64,000 bases of DNA from Parasponia andersonii (lineage: Eukaryota; Streptophyta; Magnoliopsida; Rosales; Cannabaceae): positions 1 to 64,000 of the forward strand of contig JXTB01000188.1 of NCBI GenBank assembly GCA_002914805.1. Reading direction: 5' to 3'. The notes below the pieces were generated by a model that ran no database searches, was not told the DNA's origin, and worked only from the letters and a program-made list of their open reading frames with translations. Positions 21,350 to 32,519 of the stretch are shown here, one piece after another; the first letter of the stretch is position 1; the number at the start of each line of letters is the position of its first letter. The translations under genes were made by a program, and so were the position numbers.

Positions 21350-23569
21350 TGTATGTGAGCTATTACATTTAGAAATAGTGTCCGAAAGTTGAAAATCTCA
21401 AGTTGATCATCAGGGATGTATCTGGGACTTGCACAAGCATTTTGAAGAAGAAACAGCTTGAAGACAAGGGATTTGATATTTACCACTTTGACTCAAAACA
21501 GCCAGAGTGAGTTTAAGCTTGCTATTCGATATCTTTATGTACATGCCTTTGGATTTATATTATTTTGAATTTTGTTATGAAATTGTGCACCCACTTATGC
21601 AAATTGTCAAATGCTTAATAAGTTAATATATTGTTGTACTAGGTGAAATTACGTCGGTCTTTAATGGTTATTATCTTAATTTCTTAGAGTCTTTGCCTTT
21701 TCATTTGGGTTTTGTTGGTTCAGATGGAGCATCCTTGATGTTCTGAATTGTCACACGCATCTACTTGTTTCAATCCCTCCTTTTGTGGGCATTGGTGACC
21801 CGGTATGCTAATAAAAAACCTTCAAATATAATGTGTTGACAATGTGTTTCGACGAGCTATTTGTGACGAATTCTTTGACATTTGGTAGATGATTCAGCAT
21901 GAAGAACTTTTGAAGAATCGACTTGTGGATGGAAATCTTAGGTGGCTCTGTTATTTGTCATCAACAAGTATGTCTTCTATTCTATCTAATGGGCCACGTT
22001 CACATAGGTGTTATTCAAGCATGTAACTTAAAGACTAATTAACTAATAATCATGAATATTTTAAAAGATAAAACAAAAATGCATACTTAATAGATGATAT
22101 CCGGGATGAAATAGCTTTTTCTTTTTGCGTTTTCATTACTTTATTTATTCACAAAAACAACGTTCTAAGCTTTCTACCACTGGTATGTTCTTCAAAGAGT
22201 TGCGTTTAACGTGCTTCCTTTGAATGAAGAGAAGTAAGAACGCTATGGATAATATCTCTAGTACCATTTTTGAAAGCAACTGTTTTCATATCTCTTCTAA
22301 TTCTATCTATATTTTGCAGGTGTCTATGGAAACTCTGGTGGTAAATGGGTAGACGAGGAGTGAGTTCATCTAAATCAATCACTTTCTTATACAAGCCATT
22401 TCATCATAAACTGACATTTGATTGGATCACTATGGCAGATTTCCTGCTAGCCCAACGAGTGAGTTGGCTAAACTAAGGTTAGCAGCTGAGAAGAGATGGT
22501 TAGATCTGGGGCGTACTCTTGGGATCGAAGCACTTGTATTTCGGCTTGGAGGTATCTATGGTCTTGGTAGAAGGTTGTGATGAATATTTGAGTGCTGTCA
22601 TGATTTGCTATCTTCTGCTTTGAGTTTATTATTTGATGTTCAATTAACGATTTAGCGCCTCAAAAAGATAGTTTTTTTTGGGCTCACATTTTTCATTCCT
22701 TAATTTTCATAAAAACGATAAAAGCTATTTTCCTCATAGGCTACAAGGTTTCTCTTAAATTATGTATTGACATGTTTTTAACACATTGGTTGTTGCTAAT
22801 TTGTCATTTGAATATTCTTGCCACAATAAGTTTGGTTTGTCTCAACTCCTATTTTACAGTGCTGTTGATACGATAATCAAGCAGGAGGCCCTATCAGAAG
22901 GACAGAGAAGGAGAACACAAAAGTTATACACATCCAGAGTTCATGTTGAGGACGTTTGTCAAGCTCTCAAGGCCAGCAATTCTGCATCTTTCCCTGGGTA
23001 GGTTTCAACCTTTCGACCTTGTCCAATTTTCTTCTTATACAAATTTTTTATTTAATTGTTTTATAGAGAGCAAAAATAATCTACCAAATTGTTAAACCAT
23101 TTAAGTCTTTATGTGGAGTTTTTTCACCCCTTGCGATAGATGCTTGTATATAACCTTTCAAAATTTCCGGACAGGTTTGGATTATTCTCACAAGTTCGTT
23201 TCATGCATTTGCATTTTAAAGTTTGGTTTTTTCATCTTTGTATATATTTTATAGCACTATTGTTTGGCATTTTTATTCTACAGGAAAGTGTTCAATATTG
23301 TTGATGATGATCCAGCCCCCAGAGAAGAAGTATTTGCATATGCAAGGAACTTGATTGAGAAGAAGTGGCCGGGCCAGATCAAATGGTCTCCTGAGAAAGA
23401 AGATGCTTTAGTCACTGTTAAGAAAGGTGATTTATTTGCTGAGAAGCGAGTTTCCAATGCTCTTATGAAGAATGAACTTGGAGTTAGGCTTATCCATCCA
23501 AGCTACAGGTTGGGATTGCAGAGCATTATTGACCAAATGGAGAACCCTTTTCAAAACAGTTTTAGATGA
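21111..23569 (+). CDS. NAD(P)-binding Rossmann (extended/atypical SDR) protein, eight exons
   Basis: Exons: 21111-21286, 21414-21506, 21724-21802, 21889-21967, 22320-22359, 22439-22573, 22860-22997 and 23284-23569. All introns are GT-AG and the exons join in frame to 341 residues. Residues 38-59 hold the dinucleotide-binding turn (MFVLGMGFVGHFFAQQL). A conserved SSTSVYGNSGGKWVDE block lies at about 140-155, followed by LAAEKRWLDLG and FRLGGIYGLGR. The C-terminal exon begins KVFNIVDDDPAPREEV. This matches a conserved plant family of atypical/extended SDR enzymes related to bacterial YeeZ; the substrate is unknown. The first ~35 residues precede the Rossmann fold and could be a plastid or mitochondrial presequence; Met6 or Met8 are alternative starts. 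A 30-bp TA microsatellite lies in intron 1. A copia element ends just upstream and may have displaced the promoter. Confidence 0.92.
21317..21346. repeat. TA microsatellite in SDR intron 1
   Basis: Fifteen uninterrupted AT units lie 30 bp after the exon 1 donor region. Confidence 0.95.
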
Positions 23570-24415
23570 TGATGGGAGCATGTACTTTGGATTATTATTT
23601 TTCTTTTACTCAGAGATGTACCTAAGCAAAGGCATTGTTTAAATCAAGAATTGAGGGACACAGCAATTTCGTTTCTGCGGAGTGGTCTGGATAAAACGAT
23701 AGGTAAATTGTAGGACGACAATTTAAGTAGGAAACGACAACGAAGCAGAAAATGTATAACAATGGATGATGGACAGGACAAACGACGATTGAATTGGGAA
23801 ACGACAGTGAGTAAGTTGAACGACGATAAAAAGCTGAAACGAAAAATCACTAAGAAAAAACTGAAAACGAGAAAAGACAATGAGTTACCTAAAATCATAT
23901 GACTATAAATGAAAACGACATTTATTTCATAAATAAATAAATAAATGAGAATGAATACGACAGGAGCTTGAAAAGAAAGGTACATAATAGAGGGGAAAAT
24001 CATATAAAGAAAGTCCAACCAGCTAAGCCTTTGTTCCTCAAAATTCACTATGTTAAAAAAAAAAAAAAAAAAAGGTCCAGTAGGCGTAATCCGTTAAATG
24101 ATGAAGAATTGAAGAGTTTTCTAGCTATTTCTTCTTCGTGGGAATTATGGCGTGAAGGGAAAATGTGACCATGATCCGGAACATAATCTTCTCTTCTAAT
24201 GATAGGAATCTTGAATATTCTGGGACATAATCATGGATATTTGTCTTGTTGTTAATGCTGATACATCACATAAGTGGTTCACAGATCACAATCCTCTCAA
24301 TCCACCAATCAATTTATTTATTTTTCTGGAAATATTTTTGATTCAAATATGTTGTGTTACACGAACAAAATGTCGTCTCTCGCGCAGAAGATAAGGAAAC
24401 TTGAGTAAATATCGG

Positions 24416-24461
<46 letters not shown>

Positions 24462-24489
24462 CACTATTTTTAGTGTTTTATCAAAAAAA
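23570..24489. other. Intergenic, CGAC-motif-rich stretch and TA microsatellite
   Basis: From 23690 to 23965 the purine-rich plus strand carries about ten copies of AACGAC or close variants (AAACGATAG, GGACGACAA, GAAACGACAACG, GAACGACG). They are irregularly spaced by 15-40 bases. A 21-base A run lies at about 24055-24075. A pure TA repeat occupies 24421-24459. No gene is recognised, and the reverse-strand open frame at 23644-24048 is low complexity. Confidence 0.55.
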
Positions 24490-25190
24490 AAAAAACTCGT
24501 ACCTTTTTATTTATATCAATTAAAATTTTAATTTACATTTTTCTATCAAATTGAACCAGAGTCATGCACTTACTCAAAATTAGAAGTTTAGTTTGTTAAA
24601 AAAAATATAATTTTACCTTTTAAAATTATAACATATATTACAAATAATAAATATTGAAACCAATTATTCTTAACCTTCTTTTTTAAAAAAATAATTTTAA
24701 TGAAAATAATAATTATTAAGAATAAAAACTTTTGTCATTCTTTTTCTTTTTAGAATTTAATTATTTTGAATAATTTAAACTCATTTTAGTCTCAATATTT
24801 ATTTTTTTCACTTAAAATGATAAAAAAAGAAAAAAAACGAGAAATTTTTAAAATTTTTGTCATTCTTTCTTTTCTTTTTTTAGTTGTTTCAAATAATTTA
24901 AACTCTTGGAAAAAAAAAAAGAAGAATAAAATGAGATTTTTTTAAAAAAAATTTGTCATTCTTGTTTTAAAATTGCTTTGAATAATTGAAACTCTTATTA
25001 CTTTTAGTAATTATCATTTTTACATAAAATATATTTTTTTAAAAAGAAAAACAATAATAGTTGGTTTCAATCATATAATATATGTTTTATGGTTTAAAAG
25101 GTAAAATTATCTTTTTAAACAAACTAAATTCTGATTTTGACTAAATATATGACACCCCCTTATTTGATAGAAAAATTCAATTTGAAGATT
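24490..25190. mobile_element. Foldback (long inverted repeat) MITE-like element
   Basis: The left arm (about 24525-24665) and right arm (about 25060-25185) are imperfect inverted complements of roughly 130 bp. For example TTTAGTTTGTTAAAAAAAAT on the left pairs with the reverse complement of TTTTTAAACAAACTAAA on the right. The centre has three rough repeats of about 110 bp containing TTTTGTCATTCTT and TTTAAACTC. Non-coding. Target duplication not resolved. Confidence 0.65.
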
Positions 25191-25311
25191 TAATTTGCGT
25201 CTTTTTTATATTTTTTATATAAAACACCGAAGGTGGTGGGTTTTTTTATATTATCGCTATATATTTATATGTTGGATATATATATTAACACAATATGAGA
25301 ATTACAGTACA

Positions 25312-25395
25312 GTTAGGATGGCTGAGTGGTCTAAGGCGCCAGACTCAAGTTTTGATCCTTGTAAGAGGGCGTGGGTTCAAATCTCACTTCTGACA
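25312..25395 (+). tRNA. tRNA-Leu(CAA)-like sequence, possibly decaying
   Basis: An 84-nt class II tRNA layout with no intron. The A box is TGGCTGAGTGG, the anticodon loop is CTCAAGT, the long variable arm follows, and the B box is GGTTCAAATCT. The acceptor arm GTTAGGA/TTCTGAC pairs fully if G-U pairs are allowed. The first anticodon-stem pair (C-A) is mismatched and two others are G-U. Compared with the plant tRNA-Leu(CAA) I remember, all differences are C-to-T or G-to-A. It may therefore be a methylation-decayed pseudogene or a weak functional copy. Confidence 0.7.
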
Positions 25396-27457
25396 AATTT
25401 TTAACGCTTCTTTAATGTTTATCAGAACTTACTAATACAAATTTTTAACGCTTCTTTAATGTTTATCAGAACTTACTAAAATTACTGATTTTGTAAATGA
25501 CTTTGTTACCATATTTTCTTTATTTTTTTTTTCAATATTTTATGGAACTTTTCTTTTTCCCCTTTTATGGTGGATTTTCATCTTTAATATTTACCAGAAC
25601 TTACTACAATTACTGATTTTGTAAATGACTTTGTTACCATGTTTTCTTTCCTTTTTTTTTTTTCAATATTTTACGGAACTTTTCTTTTCCCCTTTTACGG
25701 TGGATATTCAAATATATGAAAGTTACTGGAGAGTGGGTCTAGCACCGTTACCACAATGACTAAATTTGTAGCGACTTTCTTGCCATAGGCGATTGTTTAG
25801 TTGGTGAAGAAGCTAGAAGGATGTGTACCCCAACTAAAAGAAATAACTGTAAGAATGCATTGACGGGCAGGGAAAAGAAAAACGTATGATCAAAATAAAA
25901 AGCATGACGAAACTGCTAACACGAAAGTGTCCAGAAAATCTATGAGATGCCTTGAACATAAATCCAATGAAAATAAGTATGAAAGCCATAAAACGCACAA
26001 AAGAGCACTAAAGAATGTCTGACTCCAATTATATGTATTGCAAGCATCGAATATGTCAAACTAGACTTAGAGAACCAAAGTAAGAAAATAATAATAAAAA
26101 AAATTAATATAGTAGTGGAACGAGCTTGTCAGCAGTGATCTCAATGACAATTTTTGTTACCATATGGAACGCTTTTTTAATGTTTACCAGAATTTACTAT
26201 AATTACTGATTTTGTAAATGACTTTGTTACCATGTTTCCTTTATTTTTTTTTTCAATGTTTTATGGAACTTTTCAAATCTCACTTTTGACAAATTTTAAT
26301 GCTTTTTTAATGTTTACCAGAACTTACTACAATTACTGATTTTGTAAATGACTTTGTTACTATGTTTCCTTTACTTTTTTTTTTTCAACGTTTTATGGAA
26401 CTTTTCTTTTTCCCCTTTTACGGTGGACATTCAAATATATGAAAGTTATTGGAGAGTGGGTCTAGCACCGTTACAGCAATGACTAAATTTGTAGCGACTT
26501 TCTTGCCATAGGCAATTGTTTAGTTGGTGAAGAAGCCAGAAGGATGTGTACCCCAACTAAAAGAAATAACTGTAAAAATGCATTGACGGGCAGGGAAAAG
26601 AAAAACGTATGATCAAAATAAAAAGCATGACGAAACTGCTAACACGAAGGTGTCTGGAAAACCTATGAGATGCCTTGAACATGAATCCAATGAAAATAAG
26701 TATGAAAGTCATAAAACGCACAAAAGAGCACTAAAGAATGTCATTATATGTATTACAAGCTTCAAATATGTCAAACTAGACTTAGAGAACCAAAGTAAGA
26801 AAATAATAATAATAAAAAATTAAACTATGTAGTGGAATGAGCTTGTCAGTAGTGATCTCAATGACAATTTTTGTTACTATATGGAATGCTTTTTTAATAT
26901 TTACCAGAACTTACTACAAATACTGATTTTGTAAATGACTTTGTTATCATATTTCTTTTATTTTATTTTTTTCAATGTTTTATGGAACTTTTCTTTTTCC
27001 CCTTTTACGATGGATATTCAAATATATGAAAATTACTGGAGAGTGGGTCTAGCACCGTTACGACAATGACTAAATTTGTAGTGACTTTCTTGCCATAGGC
27101 GATTGTTTAGTTGGTGAAGAAACCGGAAGGATGTATACCCCAACTAAAAGAAATAACTGTAAAAATGCATTGATGGGCAGGGAAAAGAAAAACGTAAAAT
27201 CAAAATAAAAAGCATGACGAAACTGCTAACACGAAGGTGTTCAAAAAACCTATGAGATGCCTTGAACATGAATCCAATGAAAATAAGTATAAAAGCCATA
27301 AAATGCACTGAAGAGCACTAAAGAATGTCTCACTCTAATTATATGTATTACAAGCTTCGTCAAACTAAACTTAAAGAACCAAAATAAAAAAAAATTAATC
27401 TATATAGGGGAACGAGCTTGTCAGCAGTGATCTCAATGACAATTTTTGTTACCATAT
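25393..27457. repeat. Higher-order tandem array next to the tRNA, unit about 718 bp
   Basis: Phrases recur at regular spacing. GTTACCATAT occurs at about 26157 and 26875 and again at about 27449. The GTGGGTCTAGCACCGTTAC phrase recurs once per unit. Each of the first two units contains an internal 125-131 bp duplication (landmark ACTGATTTTGTAAATGACTT at about 25480, 25606, 26199, 26332 and 26917). The third unit lacks it and is about 575 bp. A 44-bp tandem duplication (25393-25480) opens the array. Non-coding, roughly 90 percent alike by eye. Confidence 0.85.
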
Positions 27458-27765
27458 TCGAGAGCATAATCATTTTGGCCCTGAGTTTTGAGTACACGTG
27501 TAATACCATTCCTAAATTTGGTAAACATATGCATCGTGGATTCAACACCCGTTCTCAACCTATCTATGACACTTGAGGCTTTTCTTTATGCATAGTGCAT
27601 CCAGGTTTCAAGATATAAATCGTTGGAAGGAATTCAAAATGGAACCATATTTATTAGTGAAGCTAGACTACATATCAAATAGCAAAATCCTAGCGTAGTG
27701 ATACTTCCTTCTTCTATAAGATCTATGATTAGACCACCGCTAGCTTCTTACAACTGTTGCAGTGC

Positions 27766-29582
27766 TCAATCTTTGCGATATCTAGCCCAGAACCCCTTCT
27801 TCCTGGCAGTATCATTTTCTGACAAGGATCTACTCCACTTGGACCCAAGAGAAAAATGTCGTTTCAAGAAAGGCTTGGCAAAGGAGCTCTTTGTGCTGGA
27901 ACTGGGTTCCATTCTGGGACATTTCCCTTTTCTGTCGCTATTCTTTTGCTGATCAAAGACATCAAAATCACTCTCAAGATAACTATCTACAACTCTATTT
28001 TTGGGTATCTTGCGATTTTTTGACTTTAAATCCACCTCTGCCCTCAAAGCTTTTCTCGCCATCTTTGACATTTGCTTCTCTCCAACCATACAAATGGGGC
28101 AAGCTGGGTCATACTTGTCAGCCTCTAGGGTCATAGTCTCCAAGCACTCAGCATGATAGACATGACCGCAGATTAATACAGCAACTACTGAGAGCTCAGG
28201 GCCAGCCATAATATTCTGGCTACTCCATGAAGATCTCTCTGTTAGTAACTTAGAACAAGCTCCACAGGACTGCAAATCTATCGAAGGGGAGCATGAGAAT
28301 CTGCTGCTGGATTCACCTATTTTTCCATTAATAGAGCCCAGGTGCTCGCTGTCAAAAGACCACCTTTCTCGTTGAGAAGAGGCAACAAGCTCAGAGAAGG
28401 TGCGCATAGACCAGCCATCTGAAGACCCACCTTGGGATCCAGTTGCCAAATCATTGCTGCAAGTAGAGAGTACAAAGGATGGTCTTCCTTCAGAAACTGA
28501 GTTGTTATTTGGCGATTTCAGTCCCAAGATTCGACTATCAGAAACCTGTCTCAATAGCTGGTGCCCTGGTGAACGGCGGGCCCGTCTTGATGGGGTTGAG
28601 TTAGGAAAAGGTGGATAAGCAGTGGTAGCCAAGGGATCTGCAGTTGGCGCTGAGAAAGCTGAAGGTATTGAAAATGAAAGATTTGGTGCAGATGACTCTG
28701 CCAAGTTCTTTATCTGAAACACAACCAGAAAGAGGCTAAAAACATTAATGATAAGTAGGAGAAATACTCAACAAGAACAAGCACAAGCACAAGGCCTAGA
28801 TAGTTAGTAGTCCAACTTCAAATGGATAAAACTCACCTCTGGCGAATAGTTGCTTGCCATGGATAGATCTGTTCCATCAAAATTTCATATATCAGTATAA
28901 CGTAAGCAGAAAGGGTTCTTTTTTTCTTTAAAAAAATTATTTATTATAAAGGCCCATAAACCACAGCAATAAGATATAAAATCATTAATCATTCTTAGGA
29001 AAATAATTATAACAATAAACATGCTTCTCAAAGTCTAAGGTGAAAAGGAAGTTTGGAAAAAAAAACAAAAATTAACCACAAGAGTCATCACATCAATAAA
29101 GCCATAGGTTCTTGGTTCCAATTTCCAAATGAAAACAGCTAACGTTAAAGGGTAAAACTATCAGCAAAATCCACTATATAAAAACATATTCCCACGAGAA
29201 TAAAACATATAATATGTGAATCTATCTTGCAGAAGAATAGACAAGATTTACCTGAAGGTGAAGTCATCAGATGTGTAACTGTTTCCCCATGAATAGGAGA
29301 CTTCTGAGAGGTGGGCGAACCAAAATTTTCCAAAGGGCTTCCCACATCTGAAAAATTACCTCTTTCAGAACCTAATGGTCCTTTTAACTCCATGCTAGCA
29401 TTCCTGCTGATTCCGCAAGAAACTTGATATGAAGGAGTCTCAACTTCACCAGCAACACGCCCACGATTATTATCCCATCTAAAACTCCATGACGGTGAAT
29501 AAATGACATTTCTACGTATTTCACCCCCAGTTCTGTTGGGATAGGTTCTTTCCCTTGCAGGGACACAACAAGCTGACCCCAT
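27766..29582 (-). CDS. RING-H2 zinc-finger protein, probable E3 ubiquitin ligase
   Basis: Coding exons on the minus strand are 29252-29582, 28837-28868 and 27766-28713. All have GT-AG junctions and they join to 436 residues. The start MGSACCVPARERTYPNR carries a likely N-myristoylation Gly followed by Cys residues, suggesting membrane anchoring. The middle is Ser/Pro-rich and disordered. At about residues 271-329 lies a RING-H2 finger: CGAC, a long loop, then CGHVYHAEC and CPIC (C-x2-C, C-x-H-x2-H-x2-C, C-x2-C). The tail is basic and Ser-rich, ending FWARYRKD. The family is known in plants but substrates are unknown. Two upstream non-coding exons (29811-29858 and one ending at 31107), plus the leader part of the exon from about 29668, imply a long spliced 5' UTR. 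The 3' UTR probably extends to about 27600. Confidence 0.9.
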
Positions 29583-30609
29583 GACAACTCAGATACTGAA
29601 AGTCTATTGCAATAGCTACCAGACCACAAGAATTCACCACAAGCAGAGTACTGGACTCCTTTCACCTAGCCAGGGAAAAAAATAAAAAGGTATATAAAAA
29701 CAAAAAAAGAAACATAAGCAAAAGTAAAAGATTAAATTTAATTTCAATAATCAGTAATCAATTGACAATTCCATTAACAAGGAGAGTTCCAATGAAAAAT
29801 CAATATATACCTCAAGGCTCAAACCATTATCCTTGTAGAGCCTCACAAGGCTTCATCCTGAAAGATACAAGAAAGTTTATAGTTCAGGGAAGAAAAAATA
29901 AAAAAAAAGAAGCTCGATGTACATGACATACACCAAAAACAACTTCAACAAAAGATTTCAATGGTAGTTCTTCTTTCTTCAAGAGGTAGAAAAACAATGA
30001 GCACCTGATCTATCTAATTGAATTACATATACATATCATAAACAAGATGCATCCACATATCTGTCCGATAAATCATAATGCCGGTTTCCTCAATCATTAG
30101 TATGGCTTTAATTCTCACAGTAGACAAGAGAAAAGGATAATTCAAGAATGAGTTCCCACCACCTCCATATGAGAAACCAAGCAAAAAGAAAGATTAAGCG
30201 GGGAAGATTACTTTGCTATTAGAGTTATTACTGGAAATGAGAGGGAGTGCAGAAAATCATAAATTTATTCAGCAACTATGATTCCCCCGAAACGAATACA
30301 GCGTAATCTAACTCTCTAGAATAAAGTGCACCAACACAAATGTGCACTGACTGCAATGAAATCACAGGGACATGTTAAAACCATAAAAATCACACCAGCT
30401 GATCGGAGAATAGAATACACGGTTCGGATGAACACACAATCATAGAACTCTCCCACTTCCTAAGAAGATCAAAGTCATTGTTCCTTCGAGAGACCACATC
30501 AGAATGACCTAACCCCGCACTTTCTAAAAGGGGAAAATCAAGAGGACTCAAACTCAGTCCTAGCACCTGCCTCTGACCTGTAACATAATACATCTACAAA
30601 TATATACAT

Positions 30610-30621
<12 letters not shown>

Positions 30622-30660
<39 letters not shown>
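30622..30660. repeat. TA microsatellite
   Basis: About 19 AT units in the 5' leader intron of the RING gene. Confidence 0.95.
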
Positions 30661-30663
<3 letters not shown>

Positions 30664-30965
30664 GCTTAAAACGTAAACTATAATCTAATTCAACTAAACC
30701 CCAATTACGCCAGAAGAAAATAATTTCCAAATTGGACCCGTGACCACTGCCCACATAGAACCTATGGTTTCTAATTAGCACCGTGAAAGAGTAGAGTTCC
30801 ACACCGAGTTTTTCTACATGTATAGAAGCAAACATTTCTATATCAATGTCTATCCTCAATTTCTCGAACGCAGAGAAAATAAATAAATAAAAATTACCCA
30901 GATTAGGGATTCATACCTCGAACGAAATGCCTACAAATTTTACTATAAACAGATTCATTAATTAA

Positions 30966-31000
30966 AGAAGAAGAAGAAGAAGAAGAAGAAGAAGAAGAAA
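30966..31000. repeat. GAA trinucleotide microsatellite
   Basis: About 11 GAA/AAG units in the 5' leader intron of the RING gene. Confidence 0.95.
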
Positions 31001-31119
31001 AGAGAATCTAAAACTAGGGATCTCAAACTGTTGTACCCTTTATCCCAGAGAGAGAATCGAAAAAAAAAGAAATAATGCAAGAAAGAGAAAATGAACAGAG
31101 TCTCACCATTCAACGCTTA

Positions 31120-31128
31120 TTAGGGTTT
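31120..31128 (-). promoter_or_regulatory. Telo-box in the RING gene leader
   Basis: AAACCCTAA on the minus strand lies within the presumed first exon, 13 bases before its donor. Telo-boxes are common near the transcription start of plant housekeeping genes. Confidence 0.6.
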
Positions 31129-31558
31129 TCAGAGACTCAGAAACCTATTCCACTTCGTCTTCCAAATCGTCATGCGAGGAGCAAAAGTAGGTTAACCAAA
31201 AAAAAAAAAAGGCAGTCTATAAACGGCGCGAATATATGACGGCGCTGGGTTTGTTGAGGGACGTAGGGGAAGGGAAGGAACGGAGTTTAGATTTCGCGGC
31301 AGAAAGGGACGGCGTTCGTTATGACGGAGTTAGGGAAGGAAGGAAGGAAGACTGCTGTGGTGTGAGCGAGTGAGGGAAAAGAAACGAAATGAGAAAAATC
31401 CCCCAAATAAAATTAAAAAAAGTTAAAACTATTAAAAAAAAAAAATTGGCATGGGGACTTGTGCCTACGTCTGATTGTCCTGCTTTTAGCGCTCTATCTT
31501 ACCTTTTTTTTTTTTAAAAAAATAATTTTTATTTTAATTAGTTTCTGCTTTCTTGTCC

Positions 31559-31568
31559 ACCACGTGGA
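31559..31568. promoter_or_regulatory. G-box-like CACGTG
   Basis: ACCACGTGGA in the region between the divergent RING and TIC20 genes. G-boxes bind bZIP and bHLH factors. Its use here is inference. Confidence 0.45.
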
Positions 31569-31698
31569 GTGCGCACCACGCGCTGGTCTGTATTGTACTG
31601 CCACTCTGCCATCCTACTCACGGACAGGACTACTCCTCCTCCTTATCGCAAGAACACGTAAGGAAGACCGAGACTTGAGAGTTCAGACCCCAACTTTT

Positions 31699-31795
31699 AT
31701 TGGGCCTACCTTGTCAATCTTGGCCCACGGAAGCCCACACAAGTGGATCTTAAACTTGGGCTATAAAGTGGGCCACTCGGGCCCAATATATACTG
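31699..31795 (+). promoter_or_regulatory. Site II (TGGGCY) cluster and TATA box of the TIC20 promoter
   Basis: TGGGCY on either strand occurs at 31701, 31722 (inverted), 31757, 31769 and 31779 (GGGCCCA), with a weaker GCCCA at 31733. ATATATAC follows at about 31786. Clustered TGGGCY elements are known TCP-bound sites upstream of plant nuclear genes for organelle and ribosome proteins, which fits a chloroplast import gene. Transcription probably starts near 31815. Confidence 0.65.
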
Positions 31796-31894
31796 CTTTC
31801 CTGTTCCAAGTTTTAGATGAGATCAGGAGAGTTCCTGGGGTTTATCGAACAAGACTAAGAAGATAGAATGGATATACCAAGAAGAAATTAGCAG

Positions 31895-31903
31895 AAACCC
31901 TAA
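31895..31903 (+). promoter_or_regulatory. Telo-box in the TIC20 leader
   Basis: AAACCCTAA lies in the presumed first leader exon. That exon ends at about 31944 before a GTAAAT donor, and the leader intron ends near 32504. Confidence 0.6.
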
Positions 31904-32519
31904 TTTTGTTTGCAGTGGAGCTCTGGCCTCTGGTTCATCTAAAGGTAAATCACTCATTCTGTTTATCTATGTCCGAAGTTAGGCATTGGAGTTGTGCTTT
32001 CTTTCTGTGATTTTCAGTTGTGGTTCCTCTATGCGTTTTTTTTTTTTTTTAGGCTAAAATTACTTCTTGTACTCGATAGTTCTGGAAACTTTCTTTATTA
32101 TCGTATTTATCGGTTTCGAAATAGAGAATTATTCCCCTCTGAATGGAAATTGCAGGTTAAAAACGATATTTTTTTTTTCGAATTTTATTCCATTTTCTAT
32201 TTCTCGACCAATAATCACCAAATGTACTGTTTAACATTTGCAATCATGGGTTTGAATTGTAAAATGCAGCAGCTAAACGATTTTTTCCCCTTTTTTCTGG
32301 GTATTGTATCTTGTCGCGGATTTTGTACTTTACTGTTTAAACGTTTGTGTTTCATTGCCAGAGTTACAATTTTAGCGGAATATATCGGAGCATGACTTGC
32401 ATTCTTTACTTTATAATATGGTTTTAATTTTAGTTGGCTCCTACTAAAGCTGATTGATATACTGTGTTATTTTTATGCTTTTTCCTCATGATGTTGGTTT
32501 GTAGATCAGGTGCCTAACT

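Larger units (their letters stand above)
29583..31200 (-). other. Spliced 5' leader of the RING gene
   Basis: On the minus strand a first non-coding exon ends at 31107 (donor GTGAGA). A small exon at 29811-29858 is bounded by an AG and a GTATAT donor. The ATG-containing exon starts at about 29668 after TGGCTAG. The first leader intron (about 1.25 kb) contains a TA repeat (30622-30660) and a GAA repeat (30966-31000). Exon limits come from splice motifs only and should be checked against transcripts. Confidence 0.55.

Noticed and set aside
23644-24048. 134-codon minus-strand open frame
   Set aside because: Low-complexity hydrophobic translation of the CGAC-rich stretch, with no family resemblance.
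25393-27457. Possible CRISPR-like or satellite call for the tandem units
   Set aside because: Units are hundreds of bases long without spacer structure, and the context is a plant chromosome; a local higher-order tandem duplication explains it better.
31459-31866. 135-codon plus-strand open frame between RING and TIC20
   Set aside because: It covers the TGGGCY promoter region and shows no recognisable protein; coding here would conflict with the TIC20 promoter and leader.
31994-32395. 133-codon plus-strand open frame
   Set aside because: It lies in the U-rich TIC20 leader intron and resembles no protein.
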